Assembly (NCBI RefSeq): GCF_024807945.1
Contig: NZ_JANUFD010000014.1
Coordinates: 1 to 64,000 of the forward strand
Source: Pseudomonas sp. JUb42
Lineage (GTDB): Bacteria; Pseudomonadota; Gammaproteobacteria; Pseudomonadales; Pseudomonadaceae
Length of the DNA: 64,000 nucleotides
Reading direction: 5' to 3'
Position 1 is the stretch's first letter; each line of letters begins with the position of its first letter. The notes beneath the pieces are model-generated. The model was not told where the DNA came from, did no database searches, and saw only the letters and a program-made list of their open reading frames with translations. A program made the translations under genes and the position numbers. Of this stretch, positions 9,087-17,764 are shown in pieces.

Positions 9087-9150
9087 AGATCACCCTTTGC
9101 CAGGGAGACAGCGCCGTGTCAGAGACACAGCGCAATGCCCGGCAAAGCGG

Positions 9151-10323
9151 TTACAGCGTCGAATTCTGTTTCAATACCGGCGCCGGTTTCTTCAGCTCTT
9201 TGAGCGATTGGGCGACAGGGGCTGTGGCGCACTTCGCTGCGGCCTGATCAGGCGTCAGGCTTCGTACCGAGGTGTAGAACAGTTGGCAGGTCTTGACCTT
9301 GTTGGTCACTTGCCAGTTCTGCACGCAGGCACTCAACATGGTGCTCGGGTTGCTGCCTGGGGCCTGGCCCATGCCTGCCTGCCAGCAAGCGGCAGTCAAA
9401 TCCTGTCCCATGACCTTCAAGCCCGCCGCATCGGCCTTGGCCACATCGCCGCCGTATTGCGCCGGATCGGCCGCATACCAGATGTAGCTCGGATGGTTGG
9501 AACCCAGCACCGAAACGTTCTTTCCGGGCGTCGGGGTGATGGTTGCCAGGCCCAGTACCGCCACGGTCTGACCATATTGCGACTTGATCCAGTTACGCAC
9601 CGGCGAGCCGAAAGCCACCATTGGCAACGATACGCCGCTTGCCGGCAGGGTGAACTGCTTGACCATGGTGGTCTGGTAGTCGGTGAAGTAGCTGTAGACG
9701 CCTTCCAGGGTGCTACCGGCATCAGACGGTGCGGCAATCGGTGCGATATCGATGATCGCTTGGTAGGCCGGTGTCTGTGCGGTCGGGATGCCGTTGTCGA
9801 CCAGCAGCTCGGCCCAGCGGTCGGTGGTTTTCGAGTTCAGGTAATCCTGATACTCGGTCAGCGAATAATCCGGCGGGAAGTGCAGCAGCTCGACGCTTTT
9901 GCGGTTCTCCAGCGCCATGCCCAGTGGCAGGTACAGGTACCAGCTGAACGCCCATCCCTTGGCGTCATTGAGCTTGTTAGCGCCGTTGTAGGCCAGTTCA
10001 CCGGTATCGAGCAGTTGAGTCAGGGGTGTGCCATAAGTCGAAGGCACGCCCTTGATATCGGCCTGCAGGGTCTTGCCGTCGCTTCTGACCCTGACCGTGG
10101 CGGTGCTATAGCCATCGCGGCGTACGCTCTGGTTGAGGTAGTTCTCGACCGTCTGTTCCAGTGTCCACTTCTTGAAGCAGATCACGTTGCAGTTGTTGGG
10201 GTAGGCAAACAGTCGGGTGACACGTTCAGGACTGCCCAGATTGACACTGACATCCGCCTGTACAACGGCGCTCAACGTCAGGGCAGCGAGGGTGGTGCTG
10301 GTCCATAGTGCGGTTTTCAACAT
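9151..10323 (-). CDS. Exported hypothetical protein
   Basis: A 390-residue protein with a clear Sec signal peptide (MLKTALWTSTTLAALTLSAV, cleavage probably after VQA), so periplasmic or outer-membrane associated. Several cysteines (a CNVIC pair near the mature N-terminus, and others near the C-terminus) could form disulfides. I recognise no catalytic motif. The start at 10323 is preferred because AAGGA lies 7 nt upstream; two in-frame ATGs just before it are too close to or overlap that site. It appears monocistronic, between REP-type repeats and a chemoreceptor gene. Confidence 0.75.
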   Translation of the reverse strand: MLKTALWTSTTLAALTLSAVVQADVSVNLGSPERVTRLFAYPNNCNVICFKKWTLEQTVENYLNQSVRRDGYSTATVRVRSDGKTLQADIKGVPSTYGTPLTQLLDTGELAYNGANKLNDAKGWAFSWYLYLPLGMALENRKSVELLHFPPDYSLTEYQDYLNSKTTDRWAELLVDNGIPTAQTPAYQAIIDIAPIAAPSDAGSTLEGVYSYFTDYQTTMVKQFTLPASGVSLPMVAFGSPVRNWIKSQYGQTVAVLGLATITPTPGKNVSVLGSNHPSYIWYAADPAQYGGDVAKADAAGLKVMGQDLTAACWQAGMGQAPGSNPSTMLSACVQNWQVTNKVKTCQLFYTSVRSLTPDQAAAKCATAPVAQSLKELKKPAPVLKQNSTL

Positions 10324-10435
10324 GCTCATATCCTTGTCAGCCATGCTCACCCCGACCTGTTCGGGGCGGTGGCCAATAATGGAACAAGCTTGATGGCAAA
10401 GTAATGGCCTTGGCCGATATTTTTTGAGCGTCCGC

Positions 10436-12109
10436 TCACAGCACGAAACGCTGCACCATCGAATTCAAATGAGTGGCCAGCATCGACAGGGCATCACTGG
10501 CCACAGTGGTCTGCTGTGCCCCCGAAGCCGTCTGTGCTGACAGGTCGCGAATGCTGCTCAGGTTGCGGTCGACTTCGTTGGCGACCTGGGCCTGTTGTTC
10601 GGCGGCGCTGGCGATCAACACGTTGCGGTCGTTGATGGTCGAGGTGGAGTTGATGATCACTGCCAGGGTCTCACCGGCTGCTGCGGCCTGTTCCAGGGTC
10701 AGATTGGCCTGGGTGGCGGTCATGCGCAGCGAGTCAGCGGTTTCCTGGGTGCTCTTCTGTACGCCATTGATCAGGGTCTCGATCTCGGCGGTTGAAGCCG
10801 TGGTGCGCTGGGCCAGAGAGCGGACTTCATCGGCGACCACGGCAAAACCGCGTCCGGCTTCACCGGCACGGGCAGCCTCGATGGCGGCGTTGAGGGCCAG
10901 CAGGTTGGTCTGGTTGGCGATGGCGTGAATCACATCGAGGATCTTGCTGATGCTCAGGGTGCGCTCGGCCAGGCCCTCGGCCTGATGCGAGGAGTCGAGG
11001 ACGTTGCCGGTCAATTCCTTGATCGAACTGATGGTGTCGGTCAGGCGCAGCTTGCCTTGCTCGGCGGCCTTGTTGGAGGCCTCGGATTCGTTGACGGTGT
11101 TGGTGGCGTTGTCGGCGACGTTGACCGCTGCCTGGCTCATCTGATTGACCGCTACGGCGGCCTGTTCGATCTCGGTGTTTTGCAGCATCAGGTTATTGGC
11201 GCTGGATTCGGCGATGCTGCTCATTTCCTGCACTGACTGCGACAGTTGGGTCGCGGCCGCGTAAATCTCGTCGATCGTGCTGTGCAGGTTACTGCGCATG
11301 CGGCCGAGCATAGTCAGCAGTTGCGCGGTTTCGTCATTGCCTTCGGGAATTGGCTGCGGGCTGAGGTCGCCATCGGCAATGGTACTGGCGATATGCAACG
11401 CCTGACGCACCGGGCGGATGATGCTCACACTCAGGCGCCAGGCCAGCAACAGGGTCAACAGCAGGGCGATACCGATGGCGCTGAATGCGATCAGACGGGT
11501 CTGCTGATAGCTGGCGCTCGCGGCATCCACCGCAGTTGCAGCGCTTTGCTTGTTCAGCTCGCGCAGCAGTTGCACCTGCATGTCCATCAGGTCGCCCTGC
11601 AGCGATAGCGTGGTGTTGGCCAGCATGCGGGCGTCGTCGAGCTTGTGCTGCTCGATCAACGTCATCTGCTCGTAGAGCGCGGGAATAAAGGCTTTGTAGG
11701 CGTCCTGCAGGGCGACGATTGAATCGTGTTCGGTACCTGCGGCGACCCGGGCAATGTAGTCGCTGAAGTATTTTTCGACTTCGTTCTTCAGTTGTTCAAC
11801 GTTGATCTTGCTGTTGACCGCTGCGCCCGGATCATCGGCGTTGGCGATCAGTCGGGCCGACTCAGCACGCAGTTTGACCAGATCAATGGCGATGGCATCC
11901 GCCATGGCAATACTGGGCAGGGCGCCACTCTCCACGGCCGCGCCTTGATTGCGGATACCTTGCATCTGATACAGGCAGAAGGCGCCCATGGCCACCAGCA
12001 GCAGCGCAGTGACGCCGAAGCACAGCACCAGGCGTTGGGTGATCTTGAGTCGGCGCAGCACGGTAATCTGCGAGCGCTGGCGTAAGAAGCGAGGCAGTAA
12101 TTTTTTCAC
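10436..12109 (-). CDS. Methyl-accepting chemotaxis protein
   Basis: A 557-residue transmembrane chemoreceptor. It has a short basic cytoplasmic tail and a first membrane helix at about 27-47. A helical periplasmic domain of about 160 residues follows, of the four-helix-bundle size. The second membrane helix is near 209-230, then a HAMP domain (SIIRPVRQALHIASTIADGD) and the signalling domain. The hairpin tip QTNLLALNAAIEAARAGE is intact, so coupling to CheA/CheW should work. The ligand cannot be read from sequence. It is a single-gene unit at a distance from other chemotaxis genes, as usual in Pseudomonas. Confidence 0.92.
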   Translation of the reverse strand: MKKLLPRFLRQRSQITVLRRLKITQRLVLCFGVTALLLVAMGAFCLYQMQGIRNQGAAVESGALPSIAMADAIAIDLVKLRAESARLIANADDPGAAVNSKINVEQLKNEVEKYFSDYIARVAAGTEHDSIVALQDAYKAFIPALYEQMTLIEQHKLDDARMLANTTLSLQGDLMDMQVQLLRELNKQSAATAVDAASASYQQTRLIAFSAIGIALLLTLLLAWRLSVSIIRPVRQALHIASTIADGDLSPQPIPEGNDETAQLLTMLGRMRSNLHSTIDEIYAAATQLSQSVQEMSSIAESSANNLMLQNTEIEQAAVAVNQMSQAAVNVADNATNTVNESEASNKAAEQGKLRLTDTISSIKELTGNVLDSSHQAEGLAERTLSISKILDVIHAIANQTNLLALNAAIEAARAGEAGRGFAVVADEVRSLAQRTTASTAEIETLINGVQKSTQETADSLRMTATQANLTLEQAAAAGETLAVIINSTSTINDRNVLIASAAEQQAQVANEVDRNLSSIRDLSAQTASGAQQTTVASDALSMLATHLNSMVQRFVL

Positions 12110-12303
12110 GATGAGTCAAACCTGCATCTGCGGGGGTTCCGGAGAGTCGGTTATAGGGCTGTAATGTGATGATTTTGTTACAGAAAGGGTAAGTGATGGC
12201 GTTTTGACGCCAATTTCTTATGAGTGGTCGTCATAAATGATATCCTGCCCGCCAACGCACCCTCATTGATAACCCGGTGCAAACGGCAAGTCCTTGTCCT
12301 GGA

Positions 12304-12957
12304 TCAGGATTTTGCACCGATCTCATCAAGGAAGGCGGCGACGAAGCCTTGCAGGCTTGCCTGGCGCTCCTGGGCCAGGCGCGTGCCGGTGGCCGTCTGG
12401 AAACCCTCGGCCAGGTGCAGCACTTTGGTCTGGAAATGATCGAGGGCAAAGCGTTGATCGTCATATTCGCGCTCTGAGGCCAGCGGGTCGGCGCAGTCGT
12501 ACAGCTGGCTGCCCATCCGCCCCGCTACATAGAACAGCCGGGCCACGCCGATCATGCCGATGGCATCGAGGCGGTCGGCGTCCTGGAGAATGCGCGCCTC
12601 CAGCGTATTCGGGGTGATGGCGGCGGAAAAACTATGGGCTTCGATGGCGTGGGATACGGCGTCGATGCGTTCCTCATCCCAACCCATCTCGGTGAGGATA
12701 TCCCCGGCCTTGGCTGCCGCCAGGCGTGAGGCACTGGCGCGGAAGGGCGAGTTCTTCTCCACCGCCACGCAGTCATGCAGCAACGTGGCGGCCACCAGCA
12801 ACTCCTGATCCCCGCCTTCGGTATTACGCAGGACGCAGACGTTGTGCCAGACCCGCATCAGGTGCGAACGATCATGCGCACCATCACCCTTGGCGACCAG
12901 TGCATGGGGCAGCAACAGGCTGGCGAGGTCTTGGAAGGGCGCGAAGGCTGCGGTCAT
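12304..12957 (-). CDS. HD domain phosphohydrolase
   Basis: A 217-residue HD-superfamily metal-dependent phosphohydrolase of the YedJ/YpgQ type. The metal ligands are visible as HDRSH near 28-32, the HD doublet in LLHDCV near residue 62, and a later Asp in ILQDADRLDAIG. Related proteins hydrolyse nucleotides, but the substrate is not certain. It is cytoplasmic and appears to be transcribed alone. The roughly 195 bp upstream of the neighbouring chemoreceptor gene (12110-12303) show nothing beyond promoter-like AT-rich DNA. Confidence 0.85.
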   Translation of the reverse strand: MTAAFAPFQDLASLLLPHALVAKGDGAHDRSHLMRVWHNVCVLRNTEGGDQELLVAATLLHDCVAVEKNSPFRASASRLAAAKAGDILTEMGWDEERIDAVSHAIEAHSFSAAITPNTLEARILQDADRLDAIGMIGVARLFYVAGRMGSQLYDCADPLASEREYDDQRFALDHFQTKVLHLAEGFQTATGTRLAQERQASLQGFVAAFLDEIGAKS

Positions 12958-13041
12958 TGAGGTACCGGCGGATAAGGAAGTCGTTCAGGCAGTCTAGTGG
13001 GCAGTTCGGCTTTTTGACGAGAGATTGCGCACGCAAACAAT

Positions 13042-13095
13042 CGTAGGAGTGGCTTTAGCCACGAGGGCGCTCTCCCGGCTAAAGCCGGTCCTACG
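13042..13095. repeat. Short REP-type inverted repeat
   Basis: cgtaggag...ggctttagcc on the left and ggctaaagcc...tcctacg on the right form a compact repeat pair between the divergent HD phosphohydrolase and flavin reductase genes. Confidence 0.7.
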
Positions 13096-13152
13096 GGACA
13101 GCACCTCTTGCGCGGCGTTATGCTGACGTTTTTCTCCCGGAACAGCCCCTCC

Positions 13153-13755
13153 ATGAGCCTTTCCCATCGTCGTCCCGTACCGCTGTCCAAAGCCTATCGC
13201 CTGCTCAACCACGGCCCGACCGTACTGGTCAGTGCCGCCCACGGCGGCCAGCGCAATATCATGGCTGCGGCCTGGTCCATGCCCCTGGATTTCGACCCGC
13301 CCAAGGTTGCCGTGGTCCTGGACAAGTCCGTGTGGACCCGGCAACTGCTCGAAGCCTCGGGCACGTTCGTGTTGAACGTACCGGTGGTGACCCAGGCCGA
13401 TCTCGTCCAGACCGTAGGTTCGACCTCGGGCCAGGAGTTGTCCGGCACACCGGGTCAGGACAAATTCACCACCTACGGCCTGCAGACCTTTGCCGGTGAG
13501 CAGGTCGAGGCGCCGTTGCTGGAAGGCTGCGTCGCCTGGCTGGAGTGCCGCTTGCTGCCGGAGCCGCACAATCAGGAGCGTTACGATCTGTTCCTTGGTG
13601 AAGTCATCGCCGCCCAGGCCGATGAGCGGGTGTTCCGCGACGGCCATTGGCACTTCGACGACCTGCCCGAGCTGCGTACCCTGCACCATATCGCGGGCGG
13701 TAATTTCCTGACCATTGGCGAACCCGTTGTCGGCCAGATGCTCAAGCCCAAGTAG
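13153..13755 (+). CDS. Flavin reductase family protein
   Basis: A 200-residue FMN-binding split-barrel protein of the flavin reductase-like family. The pattern VLVSAAHGGQRNIMAAAWSM near the N-terminus and SGTFVLNVPVV in the middle are typical. Such proteins reduce FMN with NAD(P)H, often serving a monooxygenase, but no partner is next to it. I start it at 13153 (MSLSHRRPV); earlier in-frame codons at 13108 and 13120 lack a better binding site and the domain begins after 13153. It is cytoplasmic. Confidence 0.82.
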   Translation: MSLSHRRPVPLSKAYRLLNHGPTVLVSAAHGGQRNIMAAAWSMPLDFDPPKVAVVLDKSVWTRQLLEASGTFVLNVPVVTQADLVQTVGSTSGQELSGTPGQDKFTTYGLQTFAGEQVEAPLLEGCVAWLECRLLPEPHNQERYDLFLGEVIAAQADERVFRDGHWHFDDLPELRTLHHIAGGNFLTIGEPVVGQMLKPK

Positions 13756-13915
13756 GCAAGTTCCGCGTCGGCATGCAGAACTGCCGACCATTACTCAGTT
13801 CGGCAATAAATAGCCGTCAGCCCATTGTTGCTCTCAACGGTGTGGCTGACGGCTTGCCGCGATTGTTCTACTCTGGCGGCCGCGCTGTTTCGGCGTGTCT
13901 CTGGATAGATCAAAC

Positions 13916-14836
13916 ATGGATTGCCTCCCGCGTCTTCGCGTCGTGCTCGGCCTCGCGCTGTGCCTGCTGCCTTTTGCCTTTGCCCAGGCGGGCGAATGCC
14001 TGAAATATCAGCCTGAACCGGCCAGCCTCAGCGGCCAGTTGGTGCGCAAGGCCTTTGCCGGGCCGCCCAACTTTGAAGATGTCGCCACGGGCGATGAGCC
14101 GCTGATCGGCTACTACCTCAAGCTTGCCGAGCCGCTGTGCATGACCGGCAACGCGGACGAGGAGGACGTCGATCTCGATGCCGACGTGCGTCTGGTGCAA
14201 CTGGTGCTGGATCAGAAGGGCTACGACACGCTGCGCCCGTATCTGGGCCAGAAGGTCGAGCTCAAAGGTACGATGTTTGGCGCCGTCTCCGGCTACCACA
14301 ACACCCCGGTGCTGTTGCAGCAGGTCGAAAAGGTCAGCGGCCAGCCAGCGCCTGCGCCTGATTGTGCGGCGCTTGATAAAACCTTCTCGGCAGTGGTTGA
14401 TGGCTCTTACGACCCACCTTTGACCGCCAGCATCTCCGGTAAGGAACGCGCCTATTTCTACACCGCGCCAAACTTCGCCTGCACCAACAAGAAAGTCTTC
14501 GTGGTGCCGGGTGACAAGATCGAGGTGTCGCAGATTTCCGAAAACGGCTGGACCAAGGCCACCTACACGGGCAAGGACGGTAAGACCTCCAGCGGCTGGA
14601 TCGATCAGGGCCAGGTGCAACTGGATGCGGTCGAGCCCGAAGGCGGCGAGGGCGAAGAAGCGCTGCCCGATGATGTCGACACCTACACCGTGGTCCGCCA
14701 CGAGTGCGTCGAACTGGACATCGACAAGAGTTGCGCCGGCCTTAAGAAAAAGTGGGATGCGCTGATGGAAGAGTACAAGGGCACTCAGGAAATCATCGAC
14801 GTGCTGAACGAAAACAAGCCGCCAGCGACGAAGTGA
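13916..14836 (+). CDS. DUF4431-type exported protein with SH3-like domain
   Basis: A 306-residue secreted protein. A signal peptide covers about the first 23 residues (hydrophobic core LGLALCLLPFAFA, cleavage after AQA). A DUF4431-like domain follows, beginning ECLKYQPEPASLSGQLVRK and containing GTMFGAVSGYHNTPVLL near residue 120. After a Cys-containing link comes an SH3-like stretch (AYFYTAPN ... GWTKATYTGKDGKTSSGWI). The C-terminal tail is acidic, then helical. SH3b-type domains often bind peptidoglycan, so an envelope role is likely but not shown. An upstream GTG at 13895 is possible but gives a poorer signal peptide. Confidence 0.75.
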   Translation: MDCLPRLRVVLGLALCLLPFAFAQAGECLKYQPEPASLSGQLVRKAFAGPPNFEDVATGDEPLIGYYLKLAEPLCMTGNADEEDVDLDADVRLVQLVLDQKGYDTLRPYLGQKVELKGTMFGAVSGYHNTPVLLQQVEKVSGQPAPAPDCAALDKTFSAVVDGSYDPPLTASISGKERAYFYTAPNFACTNKKVFVVPGDKIEVSQISENGWTKATYTGKDGKTSSGWIDQGQVQLDAVEPEGGEGEEALPDDVDTYTVVRHECVELDIDKSCAGLKKKWDALMEEYKGTQEIIDVLNENKPPATK

Positions 14837-14957
14837 CGCGCTCTGTTTAAGCCATCAGGGCGGGCTAATTGACACAGATCATGGGGGCTTTTACCCGATT
14901 TAGGGAAAAGCCCTTTATAATCTGCGGTTTTTAGCCCCCTTCGATGTGAGAAACAGT

Positions 14958-15296
14958 GTGAGCCTACCCGCCTGCCCGAAATGCAATTCCGAGTACACCT
15001 ACGAAGACGGCGCCATGCTGATCTGCCCGGAATGCGCCCATGAGTGGTCTGCCGACGGCTCCTCTGACTCTGATGACGAGGTCAAGGTCATCAAGGATGC
15101 GTCCGGCAACGTGCTGGAAGATGGCGACACCATCACCGTGATCAAGGACCTCAAGGTCAAGGGCACGTCCCTGGTGGTCAAGGTTGGCACCAAGGTCAAG
15201 AACATCCGTCTGGTTGATGGCGATCACGATATCGACTGCAAGATCGACGGTATCGGCGCGATGAAACTGAAGTCCGAGTTCGTCAAGAAAGTCTGA
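14958..15296 (+). CDS. yjdM: Zinc ribbon protein YjdM (PhnA family)
   Basis: A 112-residue protein of the YjdM/PhnA family: an N-terminal zinc ribbon with CPKC and CPEC followed by a small beta-barrel domain (VIKDASGNVLEDGDTITVIK). The GTG at 14958 gives the family N-terminus MSLPACPKCNSEYTYEDG, so I prefer it over the in-frame GTG 4 codons upstream. Despite the old name PhnA, the family is not shown to act in phosphonate breakdown. A strong terminator follows. Confidence 0.9.
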   Translation: MSLPACPKCNSEYTYEDGAMLICPECAHEWSADGSSDSDDEVKVIKDASGNVLEDGDTITVIKDLKVKGTSLVVKVGTKVKNIRLVDGDHDIDCKIDGIGAMKLKSEFVKKV

Positions 15297-15330
15297 TCCC
15301 TCTCGCCAGGTCTCAGGGCCTGGCTTCATC

Positions 15331-15364
15331 ATTGCCTGCAACCCCTTACTTGCAGGCAATTTTC
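15331..15364. terminator. Bidirectional terminator
   Basis: Arms attgcctgca and tgcaggcaat enclose a 10-bp loop and are followed by tttt. The hairpin ends yjdM and overlaps the last codons and stop of the convergent gene, which it may also stabilise or terminate. Confidence 0.85.
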
Positions 15365-15681
15365 TCTATATCGCTGGCCACCGTGTCACTTTCCACCGGT
15401 TGTTCGCGCCAGTTGATCTGATCGCCATTGAGCGCCTCCATCGTCAGACCCGAGCCCAGAAAGTGCACGGTGTCTTCCTTGCAGTTGTAGACCCGCCTGG
15501 AATAGACAATCCCGCTCATGCTCGAGCGCTTGACCACGATCATCCGTTCCTCGGCGCTGCCGCTTGTATCGATCAGCACGTACTGGGCGAGCTTGTCATT
15601 GGGGATGACAATCACATTTTCCTCGGCACTCGCGGCGGATACCATCATCCACAGCGCCATGAACGCCAGACATCCTTTCAT
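15346..15681 (-). CDS. Small exported hypothetical protein
   Basis: A 111-residue protein with a Sec signal peptide (MKGCLAFMALWMMVSAASAE, cleavage after ASA). The mature part is a small beta-rich domain with two cysteines (YNCKED and the C-terminal IACK), which could form a disulfide. AGGAGGT stands 6 nt before the ATG at 15681, which fixes the start. No family recognised; probably periplasmic. Confidence 0.75.
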   Translation of the reverse strand: MKGCLAFMALWMMVSAASAEENVIVIPNDKLAQYVLIDTSGSAEERMIVVKRSSMSGIVYSRRVYNCKEDTVHFLGSGLTMEALNGDQINWREQPVESDTVASDIEKIACK

Positions 15682-15800
15682 TGCCACCTCCTGACCCAAG
15701 CCTCCCAGCGTTTGACTCTAGACACTTTTGGGTGGGGTATTGCTGCAATAATCAGAAAAACCCGAGGTGCTGCTCCAGCGTGCATGGCTAATACCAAACT

Positions 15801-15892
15801 GTGGGAGCGAGGCTTGCCCGCGAAAGGGCCGTATTGCCCGACACCTCTCTGGCGCTTGGCGTATTGCTTTCGCGGGCAAGCCCCGCTCCCAC
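15801..15892. repeat. Paired REP-type inverted repeat
   Basis: gtgggagcgaggcttgcccg and a right arm cgggcaagccccgctcccac flank about 50 bp. The pair is in the gap between divergent hypothetical genes. Confidence 0.8.
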
Positions 15893-15935
15893 AATTCAGA
15901 TTATTCTGTGCTGTCTGCCGATAAGGAATTCCCCC

Positions 15936-16322
15936 ATGCCACCGCTCCTTGATCTGCCCGCCTTACTCGCTATCGCCCGACGCTCGTCTGCCGTGAGCCA
16001 GCCCTGCAACTGCATCAGCAAACCCCTGGCCGGTTGGGAAGGCTGGCCGGTGACCTTGCGCGAGGCGCAGCTCGAACAGGTCGGCACCCTGGCGGCATTG
16101 CCTCGCGAGGAAGCCACCCTGGATGAATATCATCCCGACGGCACCTCCTACTGGTCCATCGAGGCACCCATAGCGCCGGCTTTCTATCCCTACAACCTGT
16201 GCGGCGTCTGGGCCTGTCGGGAGTGCGGGCGCGCCTATCTGCGCTACAACGACGACGGCGCCTATCACTCGGAAAGCCGCATCCGCGCCCTCGATCCTGA
16301 ATTGATAAGCGCCGCCCAATAA
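15936..16322 (+). CDS. Hypothetical protein with CxxC motif
   Basis: A 128-residue soluble protein of unknown function. The C-terminal half has NLCGVWACRECGRAYLRYND, a Cys-rich stretch that may bind a metal, plus CNC near residue 24. It has no signal or membrane segment. AAGGA lies about 9 nt before the ATG; reading further upstream would run into the repeat pair. A terminator hairpin immediately follows. Confidence 0.7.
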   Translation: MPPLLDLPALLAIARRSSAVSQPCNCISKPLAGWEGWPVTLREAQLEQVGTLAALPREEATLDEYHPDGTSYWSIEAPIAPAFYPYNLCGVWACRECGRAYLRYNDDGAYHSESRIRALDPELISAAQ

Positions 16323-16352
16323 AAAGCCGCTTCTGCGAACAGAAGCGGCTTG
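16321..16352. terminator. Terminator hairpin
   Basis: aagccgcttctg and cagaagcggctt form a near-perfect hairpin right after the stop codon at 16322. It separates this gene from the leftward 24-residue peptide gene. Confidence 0.75.
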
Positions 16353-16371
16353 GCGTAGCGGAGTCAGTGCA

Positions 16372-16446
16372 TCAGTGCACGAACAGCGCAATCAGGATGA
16401 TGATCGGGATTGGCACACCGAGGAACAGCAGAAGTAATGAGCGCAT
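16372..16446 (-). CDS. 24-residue hydrophobic membrane peptide
   Basis: ATG at 16446 opens a 24-codon frame ending at TGA 16372. The peptide is nearly all Leu/Ile/Val/Phe with the core GVPIPIIILIALF, enough for one membrane helix with a Pro kink. AGGAG stands 7 nt upstream, a strong binding site. It lies 15 bp after the larger membrane-protein gene on the same strand, so the two are probably co-transcribed. Short peptides with a GxPIPIIIL core recur in proteobacteria, from memory, without an assigned function. Confidence 0.65.
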   Translation of the reverse strand: MRSLLLLFLGVPIPIIILIALFVH

Positions 16447-16461
16447 GGTTTTTCTCCTGGC

Positions 16462-17394
16462 TTAACGAGCCGTTGTTGTAGTGGTGTAAGGACGTGCTTC
16501 AAGGTAGATGTCCGCATCGCGACGACGGCCACCGTAGATAGCGGCGAAGCTGGCGACGAAGGCACCGATCAGCAGCGAGATGAAGGTCCACAGCGAAGTC
16601 CAGGCAGCGGCTTTGGCGGCGGTATCAGCGGCGTTCTTGGCTGCGGTCTTGGCGTCTTCCACGGCCTTGGCGGTCTGGCCATAGACCTGATCGACACGAC
16701 GCTCGGCATCGGCCTGGCTGAGGTTGGTGCGCTGGGCAATCAATTGGGCCAGGTAGGTACGATCCTCGGCGCTCAATTTGCCGTCATTGTTCAGGCTCTT
16801 GGCGAAGATGCGGAACACAACGCCTTTGGCTGCGTCATCACTGACGGCGGCAGGGCGGTCGTCACGGAACAGGCTGTCGATGAAGTAGCCATAGTCCTGG
16901 CCGTTGCTATTGCTTGCGGCACTGCCTGCAACTTGAGTCACAGCGCTGGCGGCACCCGATGCAGCACTGGCACCGGCCTGAACGCCGCCACCGATAACGC
17001 TACTCACGGAGCCGACAATCAGTGCGGCAGCGATCAACGTCGATACTGCCCAAGCCAGGAAACCGTGGGCGGTGTCGCGGAAATACACTTCATCGCCATG
17101 CAGATTGGCCCATTTGACCCGCAGGCGGCCGGCGAGATAGCCACCGAGGCCCGACGAGACGATCTGGGTGAATGCCAGCCAGACAATGGTTGAAATCCCC
17201 AGGGTCTTGGCGCTGACGCCGCTGTCCGCCCAAGGCGAGACCGCAGAGAAGCCAAAGCCGAAACCGAGCAGGACCAGGATTAAGGAAAGCGCAGCGGCGC
17301 CAGCGGCACCGGCAAAGATCGCCCCCCAGGACACGCCTGAGTGGTTGACCGACTCTTGCGCAACGGCAGGGTAAGTATCAGGGGATGTAATCAT
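16462..17394 (-). CDS. Membrane protein, probable stress or envelope role
   Basis: A 310-residue inner-membrane protein. Hydrophobic segments lie at about 24-48 (small-residue rich, FAGAAGAAALSLILVLLGFG), around 68-92, near 115-140, and near the C-terminus (LWTFISLLIGAFVASFAAIY). Between the third and last is an Ala/Ser-rich loop and a helical stretch with NNDGKLSAEDR, which resembles a calcium-binding loop. No family assigned. Start at 17394 (MITSPDTYP) with GGAG about 10 nt upstream; an earlier in-frame start is less likely. Followed by the 24-residue peptide gene. Confidence 0.7.
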   Translation of the reverse strand: MITSPDTYPAVAQESVNHSGVSWGAIFAGAAGAAALSLILVLLGFGFGFSAVSPWADSGVSAKTLGISTIVWLAFTQIVSSGLGGYLAGRLRVKWANLHGDEVYFRDTAHGFLAWAVSTLIAAALIVGSVSSVIGGGVQAGASAASGAASAVTQVAGSAASNSNGQDYGYFIDSLFRDDRPAAVSDDAAKGVVFRIFAKSLNNDGKLSAEDRTYLAQLIAQRTNLSQADAERRVDQVYGQTAKAVEDAKTAAKNAADTAAKAAAWTSLWTFISLLIGAFVASFAAIYGGRRRDADIYLEARPYTTTTTAR

Positions 17395-17623
17395 TATTGT
17401 GTTGCTCCGTGCTCGAATAGTTTTGTTACATCTTCCCGAGGGAAGGTGCACTCGCTATGCCAACCGGAGGTGTTGATAAAAGTTGTTTAAATTCAATTAG
17501 TTAAATATATGTTTTGATTTTGATTCATGCATTCTGCAAGGTCTGGGTGTTTTTCAGTGGGCGTTCTGCATGACTGCGTTGCCAATGTCAGGCGCCGTGC
17601 CGTCTTGCAGCAAACGCACATCC

Positions 17624-17710
17624 GTTGGAGCGAGGCTTGCCCGCGAATTGAGCAGCGCGTTCAGTCAGGCATACCGCGTCGAGGCCTTCGCGGGCAAGCC
17701 TCGCTCCAAC
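17624..17710. repeat. Paired REP-type inverted repeat
   Basis: gttggagcgaggcttgcccg pairs with cgggcaagcctcgctccaac over an 87-bp span, a variant with ttgg in place of tggg in which both arms changed together, so pairing is conserved. Confidence 0.75.
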
Positions 17711-17764
17711 GACGCGTGTAAAGTTTGTTGGCAGGAGGCGATGTCATTCCGTTGAGAGATGCCA

